Below, one piece after another: positions 27,277 to 35,113 of a stretch of 64,000 nucleotides of DNA. The DNA is taken from the NCBI RefSeq assembly GCF_002868715.1, contig NZ_PKLZ01000011.1:62001-126000 (forward strand). The letters are read 5' to 3'. Every line of letters starts with the position of its first letter. Position 1 is the first letter of the stretch. Position numbers and translations under genes: made by a program. The notes beneath the pieces were generated by a model, which made no database searches, was not told the DNA's origin, and worked only from the letters and a program-made list of their open reading frames with translations. Source of the DNA: Kineobactrum sediminis. Its GTDB lineage: Bacteria > Pseudomonadota > Gammaproteobacteria > Pseudomonadales > Halieaceae.

Positions 27277-28500
27277 TCAAGCACGGAACTCATTATTGTC
27301 CTCTTCCACAGCCACCAGCAGCCGTTCCAGGATGTCGGGAATGGCACTGGCAACGCGATTCCAGCTGGGGATGAAGGGGCGCTCCATGGGATGTTCGAGA
27401 AACGCCTCACCGGCTTTCATGATGTTTTCCGCAAACATTTCCACCGCCAGCTCCTCACTGTGTATATCCACACTCAAGCCATTCATTACGGCGTCGTTAT
27501 GGTAGGTCTCAACAAAGTCGAGAGCGATGCGGTAGTAGGTCGCCTTCAGTGAACGGAAGGTTTCACTGTTGAAGGTAACACCGCGAGTGGCAAGCTTGCG
27601 GAATAACGCCTTGGCAATATCGATAGACATCTTGGACAGGCCCCGGCTGTCGTCCTCTTTCGACATTTCCTGGTGCTTGTGATCATAGGTGTCGGCGATG
27701 TCCACCTGGCACAGGCGATTGTTGGCGTAGTTTCGGTAGACCTCGGACAATACGCCAATTTCCAGCCCCCAATCACTGGGAATCCGAATATCAGTGAGCA
27801 CATCGCGGCGAAACGAAAACTCCCCCGCGAGGGGATAACGAAAGCTGTCCATGTAATCCAGGTATTCCATATCCCCCAGTACCTTTTTCAGCGCGCGCAG
27901 CAAGGGTGTCACCAGCAAGCGACTCACCCGCCCGTTGATCTTGCCGCCGGCCACGCGAGCGTAATATCCCTTGCAAAACTCATAATTGAACTGCGGGTTG
28001 GCGACCGGGTAAATCAGCCGGGCGAGCAAGCTCCGATCATAGGTGAGAATATCGCAATCGTGCAGCGCAACCGACTCGGTACGACCGGATGCCAGGGCGT
28101 AACCCATGCAGTACCAGACGTTGCGCCCTTTTCCCAGCTCCCGGGGGGCCAGATCCTGGGCCTGTAACTCCCGGTCCAGGGCCTGCAACCTTGGGCCGTC
28201 ATTCCATAACACCCGATGATGCTGGGGCAGGTCGCTGAAAAAATCCAGCGCCCGGCGATACTCGCCCTCGTCCGCGCGGTCCAGCCCAATGACAATTTCA
28301 GAAAGATAGGGCACCTCACGCAGGTGCTTAATGATGGCGGGGAGTGCTTCACCCTCAAGTTCCGAGTACAGCGAGGGCAGGATCAGCCCCATGGGACGGC
28401 TACCGGAAAAGCGTACCAGTTCGTTTTCCATGTCCTCCAGAGACCGGTGGGACAGGTTATGCAGGGTGGTAATGATGCCGTTCTGGTAAAAGTCGCCCAT
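27277..28500 (-). CDS. gpgS: Glucosyl-3-phosphoglycerate synthase-like glycosyltransferase
   Basis: A protein of about 407 residues in the GT81/GpgS style. Seen: GKGRNVWYCMGYALASGRTE, the DxD-type metal site VALHDCDILTYDRSLL, and GEFSFRRDVLTDIRIPSDWGLEIGVL. GpgS joins glucose from an NDP-glucose to 3-phosphoglycerate, making glucosyl-3-phosphoglycerate, an osmolyte precursor. The ATG at 28500 is chosen because AGGAG lies eight bases before it; an upstream GTG at 28509 overlaps the phosphatase stop. A mannosyl-3-phosphoglycerate product cannot be excluded. Confidence 0.72.
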   Translation of the reverse strand: MGDFYQNGIITTLHNLSHRSLEDMENELVRFSGSRPMGLILPSLYSELEGEALPAIIKHLREVPYLSEIVIGLDRADEGEYRRALDFFSDLPQHHRVLWNDGPRLQALDRELQAQDLAPRELGKGRNVWYCMGYALASGRTESVALHDCDILTYDRSLLARLIYPVANPQFNYEFCKGYYARVAGGKINGRVSRLLVTPLLRALKKVLGDMEYLDYMDSFRYPLAGEFSFRRDVLTDIRIPSDWGLEIGVLSEVYRNYANNRLCQVDIADTYDHKHQEMSKEDDSRGLSKMSIDIAKALFRKLATRGVTFNSETFRSLKATYYRIALDFVETYHNDAVMNGLSVDIHSEELAVEMFAENIMKAGEAFLEHPMERPFIPSWNRVASAIPDILERLLVAVEEDNNEFRA

Positions 28501-28505
28501 GGCGA

Positions 28506-29345
28506 TCACTCCTCATGTTCAATATGGTAGCGCTGTAACCAGCGTTCGACTCCCTCCGCCCATCCCCCGGGGCCCATGGCCTCGCTGTGCCATACACCCT
28601 CCTTGCGCTGCAGGGCCGGGAACGGATGCACCGGAGAGCGGATCAAAAGCGCCGTTTCCGCCACTTCCAGCATGTCGCGATCGTTGCCGCTGTCTCCTAT
28701 GGCAAGGTCATGCACAACCCGTGCCGGATGCTGTGCCAGAAAGACATTTCGCAACCAGCGCAGTGCCTGTCCCTTATCGCAATCCCCGGATACCGCCATA
28801 AACCGGCCGCCCTGCTGCACCCGCGCACCGGCATCCACTAACGCTGCCACAAATTCCTGCCGCCTCGCCTCACTGCCAAGCCAGCGCACCGGTTCACTGT
28901 AATCGCGCTGGTTTGCCCCGGCGGCGGCCGTAGCATCAAGGCCGGTCATCGTTGCAATACCATCCACGCCCGCTGCCTGGAAACCGATAAACTCTCCGGG
29001 AAATCGACATCCCACTTCATCCAGCAGCGTCAACCAGTAATCTCGCGGCGCCGCAAATGTGCGCACGCAATAGCCGAAGCGGCGCAGGGTGTCCTCGGGG
29101 GTCACCGGAAAATAACCTTCGGGTACAAAAACCGCCGCACCGTTTTCGGCGATAAAAGGATGACAATTACCAAGCCGGCGGCGCAAAGGCTCAATTTCAG
29201 CTCGTGTTTTGCTGGTTGCAAGAATCAGGGGGATACCGGCACGGTCCAGGGCCTCCAGCTGCCCCAGGGCCGCATCAAAGTCGTAGCTGTGATGATCGAG
29301 CAGGGAGCCATCGAGATCGCTGAATACCAGCAGCAGGGGGCGCAT
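28506..29345 (-). CDS. HAD-family glucosyl/mannosyl-3-phosphoglycerate phosphatase
   Basis: A 279-residue HAD phosphatase of the MPGP type. Motif I FSDLDGSLLDH (nucleophile Asp), motif II ATSKTRAE, motif III-like SGDCDKGQALRWL and motif IV IGDSGNDRDML. It would remove the phosphate from glucosyl-3-phosphoglycerate to give glucosylglycerate, the step after GpgS. Its start (ATG at 29345) overlaps the stop of the kinase gene in a TGATG junction. Confidence 0.8.
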   Translation of the reverse strand: MRPLLLVFSDLDGSLLDHHSYDFDAALGQLEALDRAGIPLILATSKTRAEIEPLRRRLGNCHPFIAENGAAVFVPEGYFPVTPEDTLRRFGYCVRTFAAPRDYWLTLLDEVGCRFPGEFIGFQAAGVDGIATMTGLDATAAAGANQRDYSEPVRWLGSEARRQEFVAALVDAGARVQQGGRFMAVSGDCDKGQALRWLRNVFLAQHPARVVHDLAIGDSGNDRDMLEVAETALLIRSPVHPFPALQRKEGVWHSEAMGPGGWAEGVERWLQRYHIEHEE

Positions 29346-30262
29346 CACTTTGTGACTCGCCGCTTGCAGTCCATGATCTGGCGCCGCTCATCCAGGCGCA
29401 GCAACACATCGACTTGTGCGGGCAAAGTTTCAAGGCAGTGCCGGGTCAGGCGCTCGTAATGCTGGATAAAGCGCGCCAGCGCAGCCGGCGTCATGGTGTG
29501 AGCACTCGCTGTTCCTGCGAGGCTCGCAATCAGTTTGTCTTCCTGCTCCTGGCGCCAGCGTCGTACGCAGGCGAAGGAAGGCGCCTGCAGCATGATCCAG
29601 AAATCAACCCGGGCGTAAAGCGGCAGGAAATCCGCAGCGAGCCGATCATTTACGTACTGCCGCCACAGCCCGAGGGTATCCTCGTCGCGCTCCAGGTTAT
29701 TACAGGGATCAGTGAGTTCCGTAACGGATTGTGGCCGCGCCCCGAGGCACCAGCCTTCCAGTAGAATAATATCCACCGGCAGGCCAACCCGATCCCAACG
29801 GGAGCGAGGCAACCGGTCATCGGTCGCCTTGTTGAAACGGGGTATGGCCAGGGTCTCGCCCTGCTCGGCCTCAGCTACGCTGAGACTATCCAGGGTAGCT
29901 GCCAGCAAGGACATATCGTGGGTGCCGGGAACGCCCCGTGTTGCCAGTAGCGGGTGGACACGCGCGGCAAGTGCTTCGCGCTCGCCGCGCCCCAGATAAA
30001 AGTCATCCAGCGAGAGCGCCAGGGTTTTGAGGCCAGATTCTGCTTCAAGGGCATGCCGCAGGTAATCACAAAACGTTGTCTTGCCTGAGCCCTGGCAACC
30101 ATTCACCGCAACCAGCATCGGTCCCGGCGCACCAGAACGGTGCGCCGCGAGGCGATTCATCAGCGGATCGAACCATTGTTGTGCACTGGCAAGATAGGCC
30201 GGCGGCAGCTGATGACGCGCCAGGAACCGGCTGCGCCAGCTATCCCGCTCGCCTTCAATCAC
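29345..30262 (-). CDS. P-loop kinase, GLYK-like D-glycerate 3-kinase
   Basis: A 305-residue P-loop kinase. Walker A NGCQGSGKTTFCDYL (about residues 54-68), then LSLDDFYLGRGER with the catalytic Asp pair, and LLEGWCLGARP. The fold and the DDFY motif match the plant-type glycerate kinases and uridine-kinase relatives. Phosphorylating the glycerate released by the phosphorylase would return 3-phosphoglycerate to the GpgS step. Start is a GTG at 30262. Confidence 0.75.
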   Translation of the reverse strand: MIEGERDSWRSRFLARHQLPPAYLASAQQWFDPLMNRLAAHRSGAPGPMLVAVNGCQGSGKTTFCDYLRHALEAESGLKTLALSLDDFYLGRGEREALAARVHPLLATRGVPGTHDMSLLAATLDSLSVAEAEQGETLAIPRFNKATDDRLPRSRWDRVGLPVDIILLEGWCLGARPQSVTELTDPCNNLERDEDTLGLWRQYVNDRLAADFLPLYARVDFWIMLQAPSFACVRRWRQEQEDKLIASLAGTASAHTMTPAALARFIQHYERLTRHCLETLPAQVDVLLRLDERRQIMDCKRRVTK

Positions 30263-30330
30263 TGAGGGTCATGCTCGCGATAATCATGGCAGGGCTTTGT
30301 TGTGTCCATGACCGGATTACAGCAGTTTCC

Positions 30331-30354
30331 GTGCCGCTTCAGGCCGCGCGGCAC
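30331..30354 (-). terminator. Hairpin just after aceF
   Basis: GTGCCGC and GCGGCAC form a perfect 7-bp stem with a 10-base loop, five bases beyond the aceF stop on the minus strand. There is no U tract, so termination is likely but may be incomplete, allowing some read-through to the glycerate kinase. Confidence 0.4.
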
Positions 30355-30358
30355 CAGG

Positions 30359-32137
30359 TCAAAGTAAAAATCGCCGGATATCACCCAGTAGCGCCACCAG
30401 CTGGGTACAAAAGCGACCGGCGTCGGCACCATTGATCACTCGATGGTCATAGGAGAGCGCCAGTGGCAACAAGGTTCTGGGCTGGAAGGCCTGCCCGTCC
30501 CACACCGGTTTAACACTGGCTCGGGACACCCCGAGGATACCCACTTCCGGCGTGTTCACGATCGGTGTAAAGCCATTGCCGCCCAGACCACCGAGGCTGG
30601 AAATAGTGAAACAGCCTCCCTGCATATCCGCCGGCCGTAGCTTGCGGTCCCGCGCCTTGCCGGCCATTTCCGCCACTTCTTCAGCCAGTTGCCACAAGCT
30701 CTTCTGATCGACATCGCGGATGACCGGCACCATCAACCCAGCCGGCGTATCCACCGCCACACCAATATGGATATAGTGTTTGAACACCAGGCTCTCGCCA
30801 TCCGCCGATAGTGAAGCATTCAACTTCGGGTTGTCCCGCAGCGCCAATGCACAGGCCTTGAGCATGAAGGGCAGTGGCGTAAGCTTGGTACCGCGCTTCT
30901 CTCCTTCATCGGCCAGCCCTTTGCGAAAAGCCTCCAGTTCGGTAATGTCTGCATCATCCCACTGGGTAACATGGGGCACGTTAAGCCAGCTGCGGTGCAT
31001 GTTGGCCGCGGTCAGCTTGTCCAACTTGGTCCGTGCCACCGTCTCGATTTGCCCGAAAGCGGCAAAATCGATCTCCGGGACTGCCGGAATGCCGGCACCG
31101 GATGTCGCGGCAGTACCTCGATTACTCAGCGCGCGCTGCACAAACTGGTGCACGTCTTCTTTAACAATGCGCTCGCGTGGACCAGTGCCACTGACCTGGC
31201 CCAGCTCAACGCCCAGCTCCCGGGCCAATTTACGAACTGCAGGCCCCGCGTACACAAGATCCTTTTGTGACGTTGTTTCCTCAGTCTCCCGAGGTTCACG
31301 TCGAGTTACCCTGTCAGTCGCTGATACCGCAGCCTTACCGGATTCTGGCTTGGATTCCTTGCCTGCTCCCGACTGTCCCTCTTCGGTAGCAGATTGATCG
31401 GTGGTATCCTCCTTTTTCTCTTTCTTTTCCTCTCTTTTGTTCTCTTTCTTTTCATCGCCTGTGGTTCCCGGCGCGGACAGCACCACCAGCGGATCACCCT
31501 GCCGCACCGAAGCACCCTCTTTCACCAGCCACTTCACTACCTTGCCGGCATGGGAGGAAGGCACCTCCATCGAGGCCTTGTCGGACTCAAGCACTACCAG
31601 GGAGTCTCCCTCAGCAACCTCATCACCAACCTCGACGCTGAATTCAATAAGATCCACCGCTTCGTCAGTGCCGATATCCGGCACCTCGACAGTGATTTCT
31701 TCTGCTTCTTCGCCCTGTTTTTCCGGGGCTTGAGTATCTTCTTGCGTGTTAGACGTCTTTGCGGCCTTGTTGCTCACAGGTGCCTGGTCCTGGCCGGTAG
31801 CCGACTCCTCTTCTGCGGACGCCGGTTCAGCTTCTTTACCAGGCGTGCTCGCGGCAGGCTCTTTTTCGTCGGTTTCGTCGGCTTCGCCGGTTTCAGTATC
31901 ACCCGTATCCACCACGGCGATGGTATCGCCTTCAGCCACCTCATCGCCCTCGCTTACCAGGACCTGGATTACCTTGCCGGCTACTTCCGAGGGTATTTCC
32001 ATTGAGGCCTTGTCAGACTCCAGCACCAGCAAGCCCTGCTCTACAGCAATTTCATCACCCACCTTGACCAGTAATTCAACGACCTCGGCGCCTTCTGCGC
32101 CCCCGATATCGGGAACTCTTATCTCTTGCTTCGCCAT
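30359..32137 (-). CDS. aceF: Pyruvate dehydrogenase E2, dihydrolipoamide acetyltransferase AceF
   Basis: A 592-residue E2. Two lipoyl domains are visible, each with the lipoylated Lys in ESDKASME (Lys43 and about 190). A very Lys/Glu-rich linker follows (around 245-260), then the E1/E3-binding domain YAGPAVRKLARELGVELGQV and the catalytic domain ending LSYDHRVINGADAGRF with the active His. Cytosolic core of the complex making acetyl-CoA from pyruvate. It lies 20 bp after aceE on the same strand. No E3 (lpd) gene is in the window. Confidence 0.95.
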   Translation of the reverse strand: MAKQEIRVPDIGGAEGAEVVELLVKVGDEIAVEQGLLVLESDKASMEIPSEVAGKVIQVLVSEGDEVAEGDTIAVVDTGDTETGEADETDEKEPAASTPGKEAEPASAEEESATGQDQAPVSNKAAKTSNTQEDTQAPEKQGEEAEEITVEVPDIGTDEAVDLIEFSVEVGDEVAEGDSLVVLESDKASMEVPSSHAGKVVKWLVKEGASVRQGDPLVVLSAPGTTGDEKKENKREEKKEKKEDTTDQSATEEGQSGAGKESKPESGKAAVSATDRVTRREPRETEETTSQKDLVYAGPAVRKLARELGVELGQVSGTGPRERIVKEDVHQFVQRALSNRGTAATSGAGIPAVPEIDFAAFGQIETVARTKLDKLTAANMHRSWLNVPHVTQWDDADITELEAFRKGLADEGEKRGTKLTPLPFMLKACALALRDNPKLNASLSADGESLVFKHYIHIGVAVDTPAGLMVPVIRDVDQKSLWQLAEEVAEMAGKARDRKLRPADMQGGCFTISSLGGLGGNGFTPIVNTPEVGILGVSRASVKPVWDGQAFQPRTLLPLALSYDHRVINGADAGRFCTQLVALLGDIRRFLL

Positions 32138-32157
32138 GCTGTCTGTATCCTGTACCG

Positions 32158-34809
32158 TTACACTGTCAGCGGGTCAATTTTATCGGGCGAAATACCCAGG
32201 GCCTGCATGGCCTCGGCCACGACCGCGGCTTTGATTGCGCCATCGTCAGCCAGCGCCTTCAGCGATGCCAGCACCACATATTCGCGGCTCACTTCAAAAA
32301 ATTTACGCAGACGCTCGCGGGTGTCACTGCGCCCATAGCCATCCGTACCCAACACTGAATAGCGACCGGGGATAAACTGGCGCAGCTGCTCCGCATGGGA
32401 TTTCATGTAATCCGTTGCCACAATCACAGGACCCTCGCGCTCCGACAACTGCTCGGTAACAAAGGGGATACGGGGCTCATCTTCCGGATGTAAAAGATTC
32501 CAGCGCACCGCGGTCTTACCTTCACGCTGCAATTCATTGATGCTGGTAAGACTCCAGACATCTGCCACCACACCGTAATCCTCTTCCAGCATTACTGCCG
32601 CCGCCTCAACCTCCCGGAGAATGGTGCCGGCACCGAGTAATTGAACACGGGGGCCTTTCTTGCGGGTGCTGCGTTTGAGCCGGTACATGCCTTTAACAAT
32701 GCCTTCTTCCACTCCCGGGGGCATTTCCGGCTGCAGGTAGTTTTCATTCATGGTGGTGATGTAATAAAACTTGTTTTCACCCTCCTGGTACATGCGCCGC
32801 AGACCATCGTGAATGATGACAGCCAGCTCATAAGCATAGGCGGGATCGTAACTCACACAGTTGGGAATGGTGCTTGCCAACAGGTGGCTGTGACCGTCCT
32901 GGTGCTGCAAGCCTTCACCGTTCAGTGTGGTACGACCTGCGGTGGCGCCAATCAGGAAACCACGGGCCTGACTGTCGCCGGCAGCCCACGCCAGGTCTCC
33001 GATACGCTGAAAACCGAACATGGAGTAAAAGATATAGAAAGGCACCATGGGATAATCACTGGTGCTGTAGGAAGTGGCCGCGGCAATCCAGGCGGAGAAC
33101 GCACCGGCTTCATTGATGCCTTCCTCCAGGATCTGGCCCTTTTTGTCTTCCTTGTAAAACATGATCTGGCCGGCATCCTGCGGCGTGTAACGCTGGCCTA
33201 CCGAGGAATAGATACCCAGCTGGCGGAACATTCCCTCCATACCGAAGGTGCGCGCCTCATCGGGCACAATCGGTACGATGCGCTCGCCGATTGCCTTGTC
33301 TTTGGCCAGTGCCGACAGCTGCCGGACAAAAGCCATTGTGGTAGAGCTTTCACGCTTGCCACTGCCCTTGAGCTGATTGTCAAAAATGGACAAAGGCGGT
33401 GTTTGCAACCGCTCCAGTTCCTTGCGGCGGGTGGGGATGGCGCCACCCAATTCATCCCGCCGTTGCTTCATGTAGCGCAGTTCAGGGCTGTCCGGTGCGG
33501 GACGGTAATAGGGTACATCCTTAAGCTCTGAATCGCTGATGGGGATCCCAAACCGGTCGCGGAATGCCTTGAGGCTTTCAAGATCAAGCTTTTTCAGGGA
33601 GTGAGTTTCGTTGTTGGCCTCCCCCGACTCACCCGTGCCGTATCCTTTCACGGTCATCGCCAGGATCACCGTCGGACGCTCGTCCTGGGCTACTGCACTC
33701 GCATAGGCGGCATAGAGCTTGTAGGGGTCGTGGCCGCCGCGGTTAAGATACATAATATCGTCATCAGAGAGGTCTTTTACCAGCTCCAGCAGTTCCGGAT
33801 ATTTGCCGAAGAAATGCTCTCGCGTGTAAGCCCCGCCGTTATACTTGTAATTCTGCAGTTCGCCGTCGCACACCTCGTCCATCCGCTGCTGCAGTAGTCC
33901 GGTAGTATCCTTCTCGAGTAACGGGTCCCACTTGCGGCCCCAGACCACCTTCAACACATCCCAGCCGGCCCCGCGGAAAACGCCTTCCAGCTCCTGGATA
34001 ATCTTGCCGTTACCGCGCACCGGACCATCAAGACGCTGCAAATTACAGTTAACAACAAAAATCAGGTTGCCGAGACCCTCGCGACCCGCCATGGAAATGG
34101 CGCCCAGTGATTCGGGCTCATCGCACTCCCCATCCCCGAGGAAACACCAGACATTGCGATCACCATGATCGACCAGGCCGCGGCTCTGCTGGTATTTCAT
34201 CACATGAGCCTGGTAAATCGCCTGGATCGGACCCAGCCCCATCGAAACGGTCGGGAACTGCCAGTAGTCGGGCATCAGCCAGGGGTGCGGATAGGATGAC
34301 AAGCCGTTGCCGTCCACTTCGCGACGAAAGTTGTCCAGCTGCTCTTCAGCGAATCGCCCTTCAAGATAGGAACGCGCATACATACCGGGAGCGCTGTGGC
34401 CCTGGTAGAACACCAGATCACCGGGATGCTCACCGTCGGAACCCCGGAAAAAATAATTGAACCCGATGTCATATAGCGTGGCACTGGATGAGAAACTGGA
34501 GATATGCCCGCCCAGGCCCTCGTCGTTATCGTTTGCACGCATGACCATGGCCAATGCATTCCAGCGCACCAGAGAGCGGATGCGTCGTTCCATGAACAGG
34601 TCGCCCGGCATGATCTGTTCATCCCGGGGGGCAATGGTATTACGAAACGGCGTAGTGATCGCCGTGGGCAAACGGACTCCCGTCTCGGTTGCATGTTTTG
34701 AGAGTTCTACCAGAAGCTCCGAGGCACGCTCGGGCCCGCTATACTTGAACACTGCGTCCAGTGCTTCCATCCATTCCCGGGTTTCGATGGGATCCTTGTC
34801 TTCGGTCAT
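32158..34809 (-). CDS. aceE: Pyruvate dehydrogenase E1 component AceE (homodimeric type)
   Basis: An 883-residue thiamine-diphosphate enzyme; length matches E. coli AceE (887). ThDP/Mg site FLGDGECDEPES...NCNLQRLDGPVRGN is clear, as are HSAPGMYARSYLEGR and the C-terminal GTDGYGRSDTRERLRKFFEV. It decarboxylates pyruvate and acetylates the lipoyl arms of AceF. AGGAG stands ten bases before the ATG. A perfect palindrome with an embedded TATAAT is about 200 bp upstream. Confidence 0.96.
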   Translation of the reverse strand: MTEDKDPIETREWMEALDAVFKYSGPERASELLVELSKHATETGVRLPTAITTPFRNTIAPRDEQIMPGDLFMERRIRSLVRWNALAMVMRANDNDEGLGGHISSFSSSATLYDIGFNYFFRGSDGEHPGDLVFYQGHSAPGMYARSYLEGRFAEEQLDNFRREVDGNGLSSYPHPWLMPDYWQFPTVSMGLGPIQAIYQAHVMKYQQSRGLVDHGDRNVWCFLGDGECDEPESLGAISMAGREGLGNLIFVVNCNLQRLDGPVRGNGKIIQELEGVFRGAGWDVLKVVWGRKWDPLLEKDTTGLLQQRMDEVCDGELQNYKYNGGAYTREHFFGKYPELLELVKDLSDDDIMYLNRGGHDPYKLYAAYASAVAQDERPTVILAMTVKGYGTGESGEANNETHSLKKLDLESLKAFRDRFGIPISDSELKDVPYYRPAPDSPELRYMKQRRDELGGAIPTRRKELERLQTPPLSIFDNQLKGSGKRESSTTMAFVRQLSALAKDKAIGERIVPIVPDEARTFGMEGMFRQLGIYSSVGQRYTPQDAGQIMFYKEDKKGQILEEGINEAGAFSAWIAAATSYSTSDYPMVPFYIFYSMFGFQRIGDLAWAAGDSQARGFLIGATAGRTTLNGEGLQHQDGHSHLLASTIPNCVSYDPAYAYELAVIIHDGLRRMYQEGENKFYYITTMNENYLQPEMPPGVEEGIVKGMYRLKRSTRKKGPRVQLLGAGTILREVEAAAVMLEEDYGVVADVWSLTSINELQREGKTAVRWNLLHPEDEPRIPFVTEQLSEREGPVIVATDYMKSHAEQLRQFIPGRYSVLGTDGYGRSDTRERLRKFFEVSREYVVLASLKALADDGAIKAAVVAEAMQALGISPDKIDPLTV

Positions 34810-35005
34810 GCCGGCATTGCTCCTGACAAAATGGGGTAGTCGCGGCCACGCACAGGTTTCTTTTTAGAACTATAGTTTAAAACCATAATTTAGCTCCCGC
34901 GCATGGCAAAACAACGAGCGCCGCTGCACTATTTCCAAAAAGCCGTAGCCGACGCGCTGCACATGTGTGGGTAAAAATACTACAGGAATCAAAGGAAAGG
35001 CAACA

Positions 35006-35030
35006 CATGGGTTCCATTATAGAACCCATG
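35006..35030 (-). promoter_or_regulatory. Palindrome over a TATAAT box upstream of aceE
   Basis: CATGGGTTC-N7-GAACCCATG, a perfect 9-bp dyad. On the minus strand it contains TATAAT, a consensus -10 box, inside the spacer region. This geometry is what an autorepressor or pyruvate-sensing regulator would need to block RNA polymerase. A second candidate -10, TATAGT, sits in the AACTATAGTT dyad at 34868-34877. The gap 34810-35109 holds nothing else recognisable apart from the terminator at its right end. Confidence 0.5.
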
Positions 35031-35070
35031 CATTCAAGCAAAACTCTTTTAAATCAACCGGTTGCCGAAA

Positions 35071-35113
35071 AGCAGGCCGACTGAGCCCGCGTAATTAAAT
35101 TACCCGGACTCAG
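35071..35113 (-). terminator. Terminator of the M16 protease gene
   Basis: A 16-bp stem (14 of 16 paired; arms 35081-35096 and 35098-35113, AT-rich apex) overlaps the stop codon of the M16 protease gene. It is followed on the minus strand by TGCTTTTC. Despite the short U tract, it is a convincing rho-independent terminator isolating aceE from upstream transcription. Confidence 0.7.

Noticed and set aside
34810-35109. Gap upstream of aceE considered for a small RNA or missed small gene
   Set aside because: Only the M16 terminator, the palindrome and AT-rich promoter-like parts were seen. No frame with a ribosome site.
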